The notes beneath the pieces were generated by a model. The model did no database searches and was not told where the DNA came from. It was given only the letters and a program-made list of their open reading frames with translations. A stretch of DNA of 64,000 nucleotides from an uncultured Bacteroides sp. (GTDB lineage: Bacteria; Bacteroidota; Bacteroidia; Bacteroidales; Bacteroidaceae): positions 310,001-374,000 of the forward strand of contig NZ_OY782854.1 in NCBI RefSeq assembly GCF_963678425.1, in the 5' to 3' direction. The position numbers and the translations under genes were made by a program. The number at the start of each line of letters is the position of its first letter. Within the stretch, counting starts at the first letter, position 1. Positions 55,101 through 62,657 of the stretch are shown here, in pieces.

Positions 55101-55905
55101 TGATACTTTGCGTAAGGCATGCTATAACCCGGTACTTTTTCAGGTACCTGGTGGCGAACTATTGTTATTCTTTAAGATTGGAAAGAATGTGGGCGACTGG
55201 ACCGGTTACCTCATTCGCTCTTTCGATGGAGGAAAAACATGGATGCAACCCGAAGAGTTACCAAAGAATATACTTGGACCAATTAAAAACAAACCGGTTC
55301 TTATCGGCAATAAACTAGTTTGCCCCACAAGTACTGAAAAAAATGGCTGGAAAGTTCACTTTGAGTTTACAGAAGATAAAGGAAAAACATGGCGCGAAAC
55401 ACAACCTATCAATGATGGAAAGACAGTCAACGCCATTCAGCCTAGCATCTTATTCCATAAAGACGGATCGTTACAGATTCTTTGTCGCTCTCTAAATGGT
55501 GCAATAGCCGATGCATGGTCGAAAGACGGTGGCGAAACATGGAGTGAAATGAAGCTGATTGATCTTCCTAATAATAACTCAGGTACAGACGCGGTAACAT
55601 TGAAAGACGGTCGTCAGGTAGTGATCTATAATCACGTTAAAACTCCCGCAGGAGCTAAGAAAGGTGCACGTACGCCACTTAACATTGCCGTTTCAAAAGA
55701 CGGAAAGAAGTGGTTTGCTTCACTCATTCTTGAAGATTCGCCGATTGGTCAATACTCTTACCCTTCCATAATACAAGGCAATGATGGCTATATTCATGCT
55801 ATTTATACCTGGAGACGCCAACGCATTAAATATATGAAGATTGATCCTAAGCAGTTAAAAGAAGTGCCTATTGTCAACGGACAATGGCCGGCTCTCAAAG
55901 AATAA
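52120..55905 (+). CDS. GH78 alpha-L-rhamnosidase fused to a sialidase-like (GH33-like) propeller
   Basis: An exported 1261-residue fusion (signal LLLLVFLLSLKVAAFAG). Residues 25-915 are a full GH78: VSISNLRCEMLNNPVGIDTE, RVSWRISSSERG, the N-terminal beta domains, and the (alpha/alpha)6 domain with VDCPQRNERQPWLGD (Asp492) and ATTIWELWNGDT. From about 925 a second enzyme-like domain runs to the end: SFPSAHAATIADT, GLVASFFGGTKEGNPDV, and Asp boxes SFDGGKTW, TEDKGKTW and SKDGGETW, as in sialidase-type propellers. The two could act in turn on Rha-Kdo (RG-II chain C). The fusion is in one open frame without a break. The second catalytic set is not fully verified by eye. Confidence 0.85.
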   Translation: MPKKRILLLLVFLLSLKVAAFAGVSISNLRCEMLNNPVGIDTESPRVSWRISSSERGVTQLSYQILVASSMQKLNAGEGDVWNSGIVKSSQSQWVSYAGQPLKSNGRYFWKVKVTTNAGESSWSTPAQWSMGLLSQNDWKAQWIGLDKLMPWDSDTQFSRMSARYLRKEFTPKKAVAHATVHVSGLGLYELYINGQKVGDRVLAPAPTDYRKTTLYNSYDVTALLKDKANAMGVTLGNGRFYTMRQNFKNYKIPTFGFPKVRLVLILEYTDGSKDVVGSDTSWKINADGPIRSNNEYDGEVYDARKEFGNWTEPGFNDSSWESAQRVTLPSGTLRAEMTAGMKVVDKIHPVSITELPGRKYILDMGQNMAGWLRIKVKGDAGDTVRLRFAEVLQKNGELYMEPLRDAKVTNLYILKGQGMEEWAPKFVYNGFRYVEITGCKNKPSLDQFVGEVVSDEMETLGAFSCTDPIINQIYKNAFWGIRSNYKGMPVDCPQRNERQPWLGDRAVGCLGESFVMENGQLYSKWMNDINDSQREDGCIPDVAPSYLNYYTDNITWPSVFLLSSDMVYSQFGNIQPIVKNYDAMKKWMDHMKKEYLREGIMTRDEYGDWCVPPESPELIHSKDPKRQTDGLLVSTAYYYKMLALMSKFATLQNKTEDSKEFDAIAANVKDAFNKKYFNTDSLFYGNNSATSNLLPLAFGMVPDNMVEKVSKQIVDKVMNDSKGHICTGLVGSQWIMRELCKMGRADVAYMLASNDTYPSWGYMVKKGATTIWELWNGDTAGPKMNSKNHVMLLGDLIPFFYENMAGIKTDEKEAGFKKIIMKPNFEIQDLSDVDASYMTPYGKVVSKWKKNLKHLDWNITIPANATAIVYLPSDKAMIKEGGIPVAKAKGVKYLGKEGNLTRWEVGSGDYLFSVDMNVGLGAWRKGIVEDEFLYEKASFPSAHAATIADTPTGLVASFFGGTKEGNPDVCIWVCRKTAEGWTAPQKVADGIMSDTLRKACYNPVLFQVPGGELLLFFKIGKNVGDWTGYLIRSFDGGKTWMQPEELPKNILGPIKNKPVLIGNKLVCPTSTEKNGWKVHFEFTEDKGKTWRETQPINDGKTVNAIQPSILFHKDGSLQILCRSLNGAIADAWSKDGGETWSEMKLIDLPNNNSGTDAVTLKDGRQVVIYNHVKTPAGAKKGARTPLNIAVSKDGKKWFASLILEDSPIGQYSYPSIIQGNDGYIHAIYTWRRQRIKYMKIDPKQLKEVPIVNGQWPALKE

Positions 55906-55938
55906 AGTTTTTGTTTTATATATAAAGAAGTGAATTTA

Positions 55939-55990
55939 AAGATTAGCCAGTATTCAGAATAACATCTGAATACTGGCTAATCTTTTTTTA
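55939..55990 (+). terminator. Terminator of the side-chain enzyme run
   Basis: Perfect 20-base arms (55939-55958 and 55965-55984) with a 6-base loop and a following T-run. It closes the gene run that begins at 38086. Confidence 0.9.
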
Positions 55991-56000
55991 TAAAAGAGGA

Positions 56001-56022
56001 TTCTTGTTTTATAAAACAAGAA
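56001..56022. promoter_or_regulatory. Perfect 22-bp palindrome upstream of the second susC
   Basis: The sequence is identical to its own reverse complement over 22 bases (half-site TTCTTGTTTTA). It lies 122 bases before the susC ATG and just after a terminator. A dimeric regulator site is plausible; a secondary hairpin is the alternative. Confidence 0.5.
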
Positions 56023-56070
56023 AATGAGTACAATCACTGTCTTGGGGCGTCTCTTAAGGCGGCAGTAGAA

Positions 56071-56100
56071 TTGTGAAAAAATGCTATTGTTGTGAAAAAT
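56071..56100 (+). promoter_or_regulatory. TTGTGAAAAA direct repeats upstream of the second susC
   Basis: Two copies of TTGTGAAAAA start at 56071 and 56090, 19 bases apart, ahead of a poly-A stretch and 45-75 bases before the susC start. Direct repeats in this position are typical of regulator sites; no TAnnTTTG box was found nearby. Confidence 0.45.
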
Positions 56101-56144
56101 AAAAAAAAAGCATGAATAATTTACTAGTAGTTATTAACTATTAA

Positions 56145-59100
56145 ATGATGAAAAACAAGAAAGAAAAAGTATGTCCACCAATGGACGCCTTGGGTTATTG
56201 TTTTAGACGTACCCATTTGGTTTTTGGTCTATCAGCTGTTTTATGCATGTCTGCACTACCTTCGGTTTATGCAGAGAATTCATTAAACGGTGTGAATGCA
56301 GCCCAGACAGTTACACAGGCCAAAACAATCAAAGGGAAGGTTGTAGATGACAAAACAGGGGAAGCGTTGACAGGAGTTTCAGTATTCGTAAAAGGTACAT
56401 CTGTAGGTTCAATTACAGATATTGATGGAAATTTCTCCTTGAACTTACCTTCGGGAAAGAATGTAATAGCCTTGACTTATGTCGGATATAAGCCACAAAC
56501 TGTTACAGTTAATGGCAGAGAGATGAATATTAAGATGGAATCGGTTGCGCAGGATCTGGATGAAGTTGTAGTAATCGGTTATGGAACGATGAAGAAGCGT
56601 GATTTGACAGGAGCTATTACTTCAATAAAATCAGCAGATATCACAGTTGCTCCAACCAGCAATGCAATGGAAGCATTGCAAGGTAAGGTAGCTGGTTTGG
56701 ATATTATTAAAACATCAGGTCAGGCTGGTGCAGATGTTAATATTCAGTTGCGTGGAACACGTTCCATCTATGGAGATAATACCCCTTTGTTTATTATTGA
56801 TGGTATTGCTGGTAGTTATAACCAATTAAACCCTTCAGATATTGAATCTATCGAGGTATTAAAAGATGCATCATCGACAGCCATTTATGGCTCTGCCGGT
56901 GCTAATGGTGTTGTTATAATCACAACAAAAAAAGGTAAGCAAGGAAAAACCGCAGTAAATCTAGATGCTTATGTCGGAGTTTCTGGCTTTGCAAAATATC
57001 CATCTGGTATGACTGGCGATGAGTATATGAATCTGAAAAGAGAAGCTTATAGAGGAGCGCATGGAGCTTATCCTGAATTTACATCATCTATATTTACTGA
57101 TCCACTAGTGCAAAGTGCATATGATAAAGGTCAGTGGATTGATTTTGTAGATGAAGTAATAGGAAAATCTTCAATCAATCAGAATTATAATTTATCAGTG
57201 AATGGTGGTACAGATAAAACTCAGGTATTTGCATCATTAAATTATAATGATGAGCAAGGTCTGCTTAAAGGAGATGATCGTTTGCGTTATGCGTTAAGAC
57301 TTAATGTAGATCAAAAGCTATGTAGCTGGGCAAAGGCTGGAATTAATACGAATGTTACATATACAGATCAGAATAAACGTAACCAAAGCGTATTTGTCAA
57401 TGCTTTGACTTTTGTTCCACTTGGTGAGGCATATAAAGAAGATGGTTCAATCAATCCTGAATATCTTACCGGACAACAAAATCCAATGTCTGATGAAATT
57501 AATGGTCAGTATGTAAATAATATCCGTGGTACAAACATTACAGCAAATGGAACCTTGGAATTAACTCCTTTAGAAGGATTTTCTTTCAAATCTGTATTGG
57601 GTACAACCGTTAATAATTCACGTACAGGAATGTTCTTCGGCCCTTTATCAATAGCCAACATTACAGCCGGATACAATAAACCTTTGGCTTCCATCGCTAA
57701 TAATGCTTCATATGGCTATAAATGGGAGAATATTTTAAACTATAACTTTAAAATAGCAAAAGATCACGAGTTTGCCTTAACAGGCGTAACTTCATGGTCA
57801 AATAATCAGACTGAGTATAGTTATGCTGCAGCTCAGGGACAACAATTAACAAGCCAGTCTTTCTGGAAACTTTCTGCAGGAACCCAGAAACAAAGTCTGG
57901 ATTCAGACTTTAAACAAACTCAGTCCATGTCTTATGCTGCCCGTATAAACTATAACTTTAAGGGACGTTATATTGTTACATTATCCAATCGTTGGGATGG
58001 AGTATCTCATCTGGCTGTAGGTAACAAATGGGATTCATTCCCTGCTGCAGCTTTTGCATGGCGTATCAGCGATGAATCCTTTATGGAAAAAAGTCAGGAC
58101 TGGTTGTCTAATCTGAAATTGAGAGTAGGTTATGGTATCACAGGTAACTCTGGTGGTATGGGAGCTTATTCTTCTAATACAGCGGTATATACATTCCTTA
58201 ATCCTGTTGTATTTGGATCTAAGGCATATCCGGTAGTACAATTTAGTGCACCTTATGGCAATCCATCCATTAGCTGGGAAAAATCATACAATACGAACAT
58301 TGGTATTGATGCCGGTTTCCTGAATGGACGTATTAACCTGGCTGTCGATCTGTCTAACACAAATACAAAAGGTCTGTTGTTTAAACGTACCTTACCTATT
58401 ACTGCAGGTGTAACAATGTGGGGATCTCCAATAAATACATGGCAGAACATTGGTGCAACTAATAATAAGAACCTTGAGGTAATGTTAAATACACAGAATA
58501 TTATTAGAAAGGACTTCACCTGGTCTACTGTTATGACCTTAACAGTTAATAAAGAAAAGATAGTCTCTTTACCTGATGGAGACATTGTTGCAGAGGCTTT
58601 ATTCAAAGGTAAACCTGTGAGAGCCTTCTATAACTATAAGTACTTAGGAATATGGTCTGAAGCAGAAACGGATGAAGCTAAATTGTACGGTTGTGTTCCG
58701 GGCGATATAAAACTGGCTACTAATCCTATTATTACAAAGGATGCTAACGGGAATGATGTTAGTGATAATGGTGTTCATAAGTATAGTGAGAAAGATAAAA
58801 TGTATTTAGGTTCAAAGAATCCTGATTGGTATTTAGGTTTCCAGAATAACTTTACTTTCCATAATTTCGATGCCAGTGTTTTTGTAATGGCTCGTTGTGG
58901 ACAGATGTTGCAGAGCGATTTGATAACCCGGTACAATCCAACTACAAGTCTGGACAACTCTCCTTCTGGCATTAGTTACTGGACTCCAGAGAACCAGGGC
59001 GCTTATTTGCCTCGTCCGGGAATTCACAGTTCAACATCACAATATTATGGTTGGGGTAGTTTAGCTGATAGAGATGGTTCTTTTATCAAGATTAAGAATA

Positions 59101-59297
59101 TTACATTAGGTTATACTTTGCCCAAATCTTTATTAAAGAATGCACACATGGAAAAACTTCGTGTATATGCAACAGCCTACAATCCATTTATTTATGCATT
59201 TGACAAACAAATGAAGGGACAGGATCCGGAACGTGAAGGATCAGATAATTTCCCTTTGACAAAAGAATTTGTGTTTGGTATAAATGTAACATTCTAA
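56145..59297 (+). CDS. SusC/RagA-type TonB-dependent transporter, second pair
   Basis: A 1050-residue SusC homologue. The long N-terminal region includes a hydrophobic signal (LVFGLSAVLCMSALPSVYA) after about 25 polar residues. The carboxypeptidase-regulatory-like domain (IKGKVVDDKTGEALTGVSVF) lies at about 60-135. The plug starts near residue 138 (DEVVVIGYGTMKKRDLTGAI) with PLFIIDGIAGSYN and SIEVLKDASSTAIYGSAGANG. It ends in FGINVTF. It differs clearly from the first SusC in plug and barrel, so it probably takes a different oligosaccharide. Its susD follows after 13 bases. Confidence 0.95.
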   Translation: MMKNKKEKVCPPMDALGYCFRRTHLVFGLSAVLCMSALPSVYAENSLNGVNAAQTVTQAKTIKGKVVDDKTGEALTGVSVFVKGTSVGSITDIDGNFSLNLPSGKNVIALTYVGYKPQTVTVNGREMNIKMESVAQDLDEVVVIGYGTMKKRDLTGAITSIKSADITVAPTSNAMEALQGKVAGLDIIKTSGQAGADVNIQLRGTRSIYGDNTPLFIIDGIAGSYNQLNPSDIESIEVLKDASSTAIYGSAGANGVVIITTKKGKQGKTAVNLDAYVGVSGFAKYPSGMTGDEYMNLKREAYRGAHGAYPEFTSSIFTDPLVQSAYDKGQWIDFVDEVIGKSSINQNYNLSVNGGTDKTQVFASLNYNDEQGLLKGDDRLRYALRLNVDQKLCSWAKAGINTNVTYTDQNKRNQSVFVNALTFVPLGEAYKEDGSINPEYLTGQQNPMSDEINGQYVNNIRGTNITANGTLELTPLEGFSFKSVLGTTVNNSRTGMFFGPLSIANITAGYNKPLASIANNASYGYKWENILNYNFKIAKDHEFALTGVTSWSNNQTEYSYAAAQGQQLTSQSFWKLSAGTQKQSLDSDFKQTQSMSYAARINYNFKGRYIVTLSNRWDGVSHLAVGNKWDSFPAAAFAWRISDESFMEKSQDWLSNLKLRVGYGITGNSGGMGAYSSNTAVYTFLNPVVFGSKAYPVVQFSAPYGNPSISWEKSYNTNIGIDAGFLNGRINLAVDLSNTNTKGLLFKRTLPITAGVTMWGSPINTWQNIGATNNKNLEVMLNTQNIIRKDFTWSTVMTLTVNKEKIVSLPDGDIVAEALFKGKPVRAFYNYKYLGIWSEAETDEAKLYGCVPGDIKLATNPIITKDANGNDVSDNGVHKYSEKDKMYLGSKNPDWYLGFQNNFTFHNFDASVFVMARCGQMLQSDLITRYNPTTSLDNSPSGISYWTPENQGAYLPRPGIHSSTSQYYGWGSLADRDGSFIKIKNITLGYTLPKSLLKNAHMEKLRVYATAYNPFIYAFDKQMKGQDPEREGSDNFPLTKEFVFGINVTF

Positions 59298-59310
59298 ATT
59301 AAAGTATAAT

Positions 59311-61122
59311 ATGAAATTCAATAAGCTTAAGAAATATAATAAAATCTTGCTATCAACTATTCTTGTAGCAGGTGTCGGGCTCTCATCTTGTTCTTTGGAT
59401 GAGGTAAACCCTTCTGGTTCTACAATGAATATTCTGATATCTCAGAAAAGTGGTTACCAACAAGCTATCAATAACTGTTATTTTAGTCTTCAACGTTATT
59501 TCTATGGCAAAAACAGTATGATGTTATTGACTGAAGGCGGAACAGATCTTTGGACTTCTCATCAGAATGCTAAAACATACGAAGGCTATTTTAAATATGG
59601 TCAGGGAGCACAGATCTCACTAAATAATGCAAAAGATCAGTGGAATGGTGCTTATGATGGTATCGGAGCATGTAATTTGTGCATTGAAAGTGTTGAGAAC
59701 GTAACAGACTTCAAGAGCACTGACGAGAAGAATGCTTTGGTAGCTGAGGCTCATTACATGAGAGCAATGTACTATTATTTTCTGGTTGAACAGTTTGGCG
59801 CTGTAACGTTGAACACAACATTGCCTTCCGGTGTGAATTTATCTCCAACTAAAACAGAACCGCTTGAAATATATAAAACCTGCATTATTCCTGATCTTGA
59901 GTTTGCTGCTAAGTGGCTTCCTGTATCTCGTACTGGAGAAGAAGGAAGAGCTTTGCGCAAATCTGCAATGGGTCTTTTGGCAAAAGCTTGCTTACAAACA
60001 AAAGAATATGGCACTACAGAGTATCTTCAGGAAGCATTGGATACCAGTAAAGCGTTGATCGCTGACTGTGAATCCGGAGGCGCTAAATATGCTGCCTATA
60101 TGTATCCTACCATTAATGAGGTGTTCGCAAATGCAAATAATCTGGAGAATAAAGAATCATTGTATTCTGTTGCTTTCTCTCAGGCAGGTGGTAGCACAAA
60201 CTTGTGGCAGCATAATCAGGATTATCAATTGTTCTATGGAAATGTTGCCAAATTCCCGGCAATCCTTTATAAAGGACATGAAACAGAAATAGCACGTTAT
60301 TCAGATGGCCTGTTTATGCCTTCTAAATATTTGATGGATGTATTTGTTAATGAAGACAATACTTTGGATCCTCGTTACGCTGCATTCTTCCAGACAGAGT
60401 GGACCGCTAATAATGCATATCAATGGACTGCAGATAACTTGAAGATGTATGACCGTACATCCGATGTTTCTTCTTCTTCAAAAGTGAATTCCGGTGATCT
60501 TGCTATTAAAATAGTTCGTCCTCAGGAAGCTACTTATAGCAGTCTTGCTGCAAAGAAGTTGTCTGTTCCCTACCTGATTGTTGATTACAAAGATTTGTAT
60601 AACGATGATATGACAGTGAAAATGACATATACTCGTACTAATGATGGAACAGCAGTTGAAAATCCATTCTACTTCTTCTATCCGTCACTGAATAAGTTTA
60701 ACTCAAGCAACTTTACTGTAATTAGTGCTGCAAAGAACCGTTTTGCATGCGATGCTTCATCAATTACAATGCGTATGTCTGAAATCTATCTGATAGCAGC
60801 TGAAGCTGATCTGTATCTGAATGGAGGTTCAGGAGCTGCAGGGTATATCAATAAAGTACGTAAAAGAGCTGGTGCCGGCGATATCAAAGGAACTGTCACC
60901 ATTCAGACAATCCTGGATGAGCGTGCCCGCGAATTAGCAGGAGAATATACACGTTTCTATGATTTAAAGCGTACAGGTATGTTGACTAAGACTTATTTGT
61001 CAAAGACTAATCCTGATGTAGGTGCATATTTCAATGATGATTACTATAAAGTCCGTCCAATTCCACAGTCGTTTACTGATGTGATTAAAAACGGTGCTGA
61101 ATATCAGAATCCGGGATATTAA
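59311..61122 (+). CDS. SusD/RagB-type lipoprotein, second pair
   Basis: A 603-residue partner of the second SusC. A lipoprotein signal (STILVAGVGLSSCSLDEV, Cys27) directs it to the outer membrane. SusD features include the helical YMRAMYYYFLVEQFGAVTLN, ALRKSAMGLLAKACLQ and the C-terminal MRMSEIYLIAAEADLYLNGG followed by ILDERARELAGEYTRFYDLKR. It likely binds the glycan imported by the preceding SusC. A strong terminator follows, closing the pectin locus. Confidence 0.94.
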   Translation: MKFNKLKKYNKILLSTILVAGVGLSSCSLDEVNPSGSTMNILISQKSGYQQAINNCYFSLQRYFYGKNSMMLLTEGGTDLWTSHQNAKTYEGYFKYGQGAQISLNNAKDQWNGAYDGIGACNLCIESVENVTDFKSTDEKNALVAEAHYMRAMYYYFLVEQFGAVTLNTTLPSGVNLSPTKTEPLEIYKTCIIPDLEFAAKWLPVSRTGEEGRALRKSAMGLLAKACLQTKEYGTTEYLQEALDTSKALIADCESGGAKYAAYMYPTINEVFANANNLENKESLYSVAFSQAGGSTNLWQHNQDYQLFYGNVAKFPAILYKGHETEIARYSDGLFMPSKYLMDVFVNEDNTLDPRYAAFFQTEWTANNAYQWTADNLKMYDRTSDVSSSSKVNSGDLAIKIVRPQEATYSSLAAKKLSVPYLIVDYKDLYNDDMTVKMTYTRTNDGTAVENPFYFFYPSLNKFNSSNFTVISAAKNRFACDASSITMRMSEIYLIAAEADLYLNGGSGAAGYINKVRKRAGAGDIKGTVTIQTILDERARELAGEYTRFYDLKRTGMLTKTYLSKTNPDVGAYFNDDYYKVRPIPQSFTDVIKNGAEYQNPGY

Positions 61123-61146
61123 GAAAATTAGATGAAGTTTACTGGT

Positions 61147-61188
61147 AAAGTCCAGGTCTTATTTTGGTAAGGCCTGGACTTTTTTTTT
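61147..61188 (+). terminator. Terminator of the second susC/susD pair
   Basis: Fourteen-base arms around AAGTCCAGGTCTTA and TAAGGCCTGGACTT (one G-U) followed by nine T residues. Confidence 0.9.
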
Positions 61189-61309
61189 GACTATTGTGGT
61201 GATGTATATGCTAAATGCCTCCAATAGCAGTTGTTTATACCTTAAATATGGTATAATATTGTAAGAAAAATGCCATATCAACGGTATTTATCAGATTCAT
61301 TTCATATTA

Positions 61310-61317
61310 TATCTTTG
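61310..61317 (+). promoter_or_regulatory. -7 box of the PstS-like/TonB transporter unit
   Basis: TATCTTTG is a full -7 match, 329 bases before the ATG at 61646, implying a long leader. Just upstream an ATATGG ... CCATAT inverted repeat (about 61248-61277) could be an operator. No clear -33 TTTG. Confidence 0.5.
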
Positions 61318-61407
61318 CAACAAATTAAAACATTCTTTTAGGGGATGCTATATCAAATATTTAATTAAGCAAATAGTATGAAACAAATCTTAGAAAAAAG
61401 CAAGTTA

Positions 61408-61475
61408 TTAGGGTTGTTGTACCCTAAAGAGGCAACGTTTAAAACGAATGACTTAGAATCTTTGTTTGCCTCTTT
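61408..61475 (+). promoter_or_regulatory. Structured 5' leader with tandem hairpins (possible attenuator)
   Basis: Within the long leader, hairpin 1 has 7-base arms TTAGGGT/ACCCTAA (61408-61414, 61421-61427) and hairpin 2 has 10-base arms AAAGAGGCAA/TTGCCTCTTT (61426-61435, 61466-61475), followed by TTTCCC. The two overlap by two bases. The second resembles a weak terminator, so an attenuator is possible. The whole 61189-61645 gap has no convincing gene; a 56-codon frame from 61378 crosses these hairpins. Confidence 0.45.
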
Positions 61476-61645
61476 TTCCCTGATGTTTTCAATCCCTTCA
61501 CTTCCCATGCGAATGTGCTGTATGCACACCTGTTTTCTCTCCTTATAATATTCTTTTTTATCAATAGTCTGATATATAGAGGATAAGGATAACTCCTTAT
61601 TGTTACATATTCTATATATCCATCCATCATAATACAAAATCAATT

Positions 61646-62575
61646 ATGGAAACAAAATATTTCAGCAAATTACTTTTGGCCTTTTTTCTCTTTACTACAG
61701 GGCTTGCCGCACAAAATACGGATAATGATCCCATAGTGATTAGCGGCACTAAATTCACTTATCCTTTAATAAAGAAATGGATATCAGAATATACAAAGAT
61801 TAATCCGAATGTTCAGTTAAAACTAGTTCAGAATATAGCGAATACACAGAACCCGGATTTAAATGTGATAGCTCATCTTCCGGTAAAAGATGAATTAAAA
61901 GAGAGTGAAGGGATAGTATATGCCGGCCGATATGCTTTATTACCTGTCACTAATAGTAGAAATCCATTCTTAGCGAGCATAGGAAAGAAAGGTTTGAGCA
62001 AAAAGGATATAGATAAACTTTTCTTTGAAACGTTCAATTATGGAGATGAACCGAAAAAAGAAAAGCCCAAGTTCCAGGCAACTGTTTATGCCCGCGATAA
62101 CCATTCTTGTGCTTCTACGGCTTTGGCCGGATATTTTGGTCATGAATCATCTGAAATTAAAGGGAAAAAAGTATTGGGTGATGATATTTATCTGCTTACT
62201 GCTGTCAAAAAGGATTCTATAGGTCTTGCTTATAATAATCTGGGCTATCTTTTCGATACCAATACCCGTAGATTGAAAGATGGAATTGCGCTCCTGCCAC
62301 TTGATTTGAAGAAAGATGTGAAGAATGTTCTATCTGGCAATGTGGACGATGCGATTACACTATTGGAGAGAAATCAAGTAGAAACCATACCTGTTGTGAA
62401 ATTTGGCTTTGTTTATTCTCAGCCAAATGCACGAAAAGAAGTTTCTGATTTTCTGAAATGGGTATTGACCGATGGACAGAAATACAATCATGAACTTGGC
62501 TTTCTCAGTTTAGACAAGGATATATTAGTGGAACAAAGTAATCACTTAACCGAAAGATTCTTGTCTTTGAAATAA
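61646..62575 (+). CDS. PstS-like exported substrate-binding protein
   Basis: A 309-residue periplasmic-binding-fold protein with signal peptide (LLLAFFLFTTGLAAQ). The N-terminus (DPIVISGTKFTYPLIKKWISEY) resembles the SGS/T loop region of PstS-type phosphate-binding proteins. Later parts (YARDNHSCASTALAGYFGH, DSIGLAYNNLGYLFD, ALLPLDLKKDVKNV) fit the two-lobed fold. No ABC permease or ATPase genes follow; instead a TonB-dependent transporter starts 82 bases downstream. It may deliver an oxyanion or other ligand to that receptor, but the ligand is unknown. Confidence 0.65.
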   Translation: METKYFSKLLLAFFLFTTGLAAQNTDNDPIVISGTKFTYPLIKKWISEYTKINPNVQLKLVQNIANTQNPDLNVIAHLPVKDELKESEGIVYAGRYALLPVTNSRNPFLASIGKKGLSKKDIDKLFFETFNYGDEPKKEKPKFQATVYARDNHSCASTALAGYFGHESSEIKGKKVLGDDIYLLTAVKKDSIGLAYNNLGYLFDTNTRRLKDGIALLPLDLKKDVKNVLSGNVDDAITLLERNQVETIPVVKFGFVYSQPNARKEVSDFLKWVLTDGQKYNHELGFLSLDKDILVEQSNHLTERFLSLK

Positions 62576-62657
62576 CCAAAACTATTTTTAATAAAATAAA
62601 CGAAAATCCCTCTTTCTGTCTACAGATTGATTCAGGGCCTGCTCGTTATAACTTTAA

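Noticed and set aside
61378..61548. A 56-codon plus-strand frame in the leader of the PstS-like gene
   Set aside because: It crosses two hairpins, has low-complexity composition after residue 20 and no recognisable motif; a leader peptide cannot be excluded but is not supported.
61365..61643. A 92-codon minus-strand frame in the same gap
   Set aside because: It is antisense to the promoter and leader and has no upstream signals.
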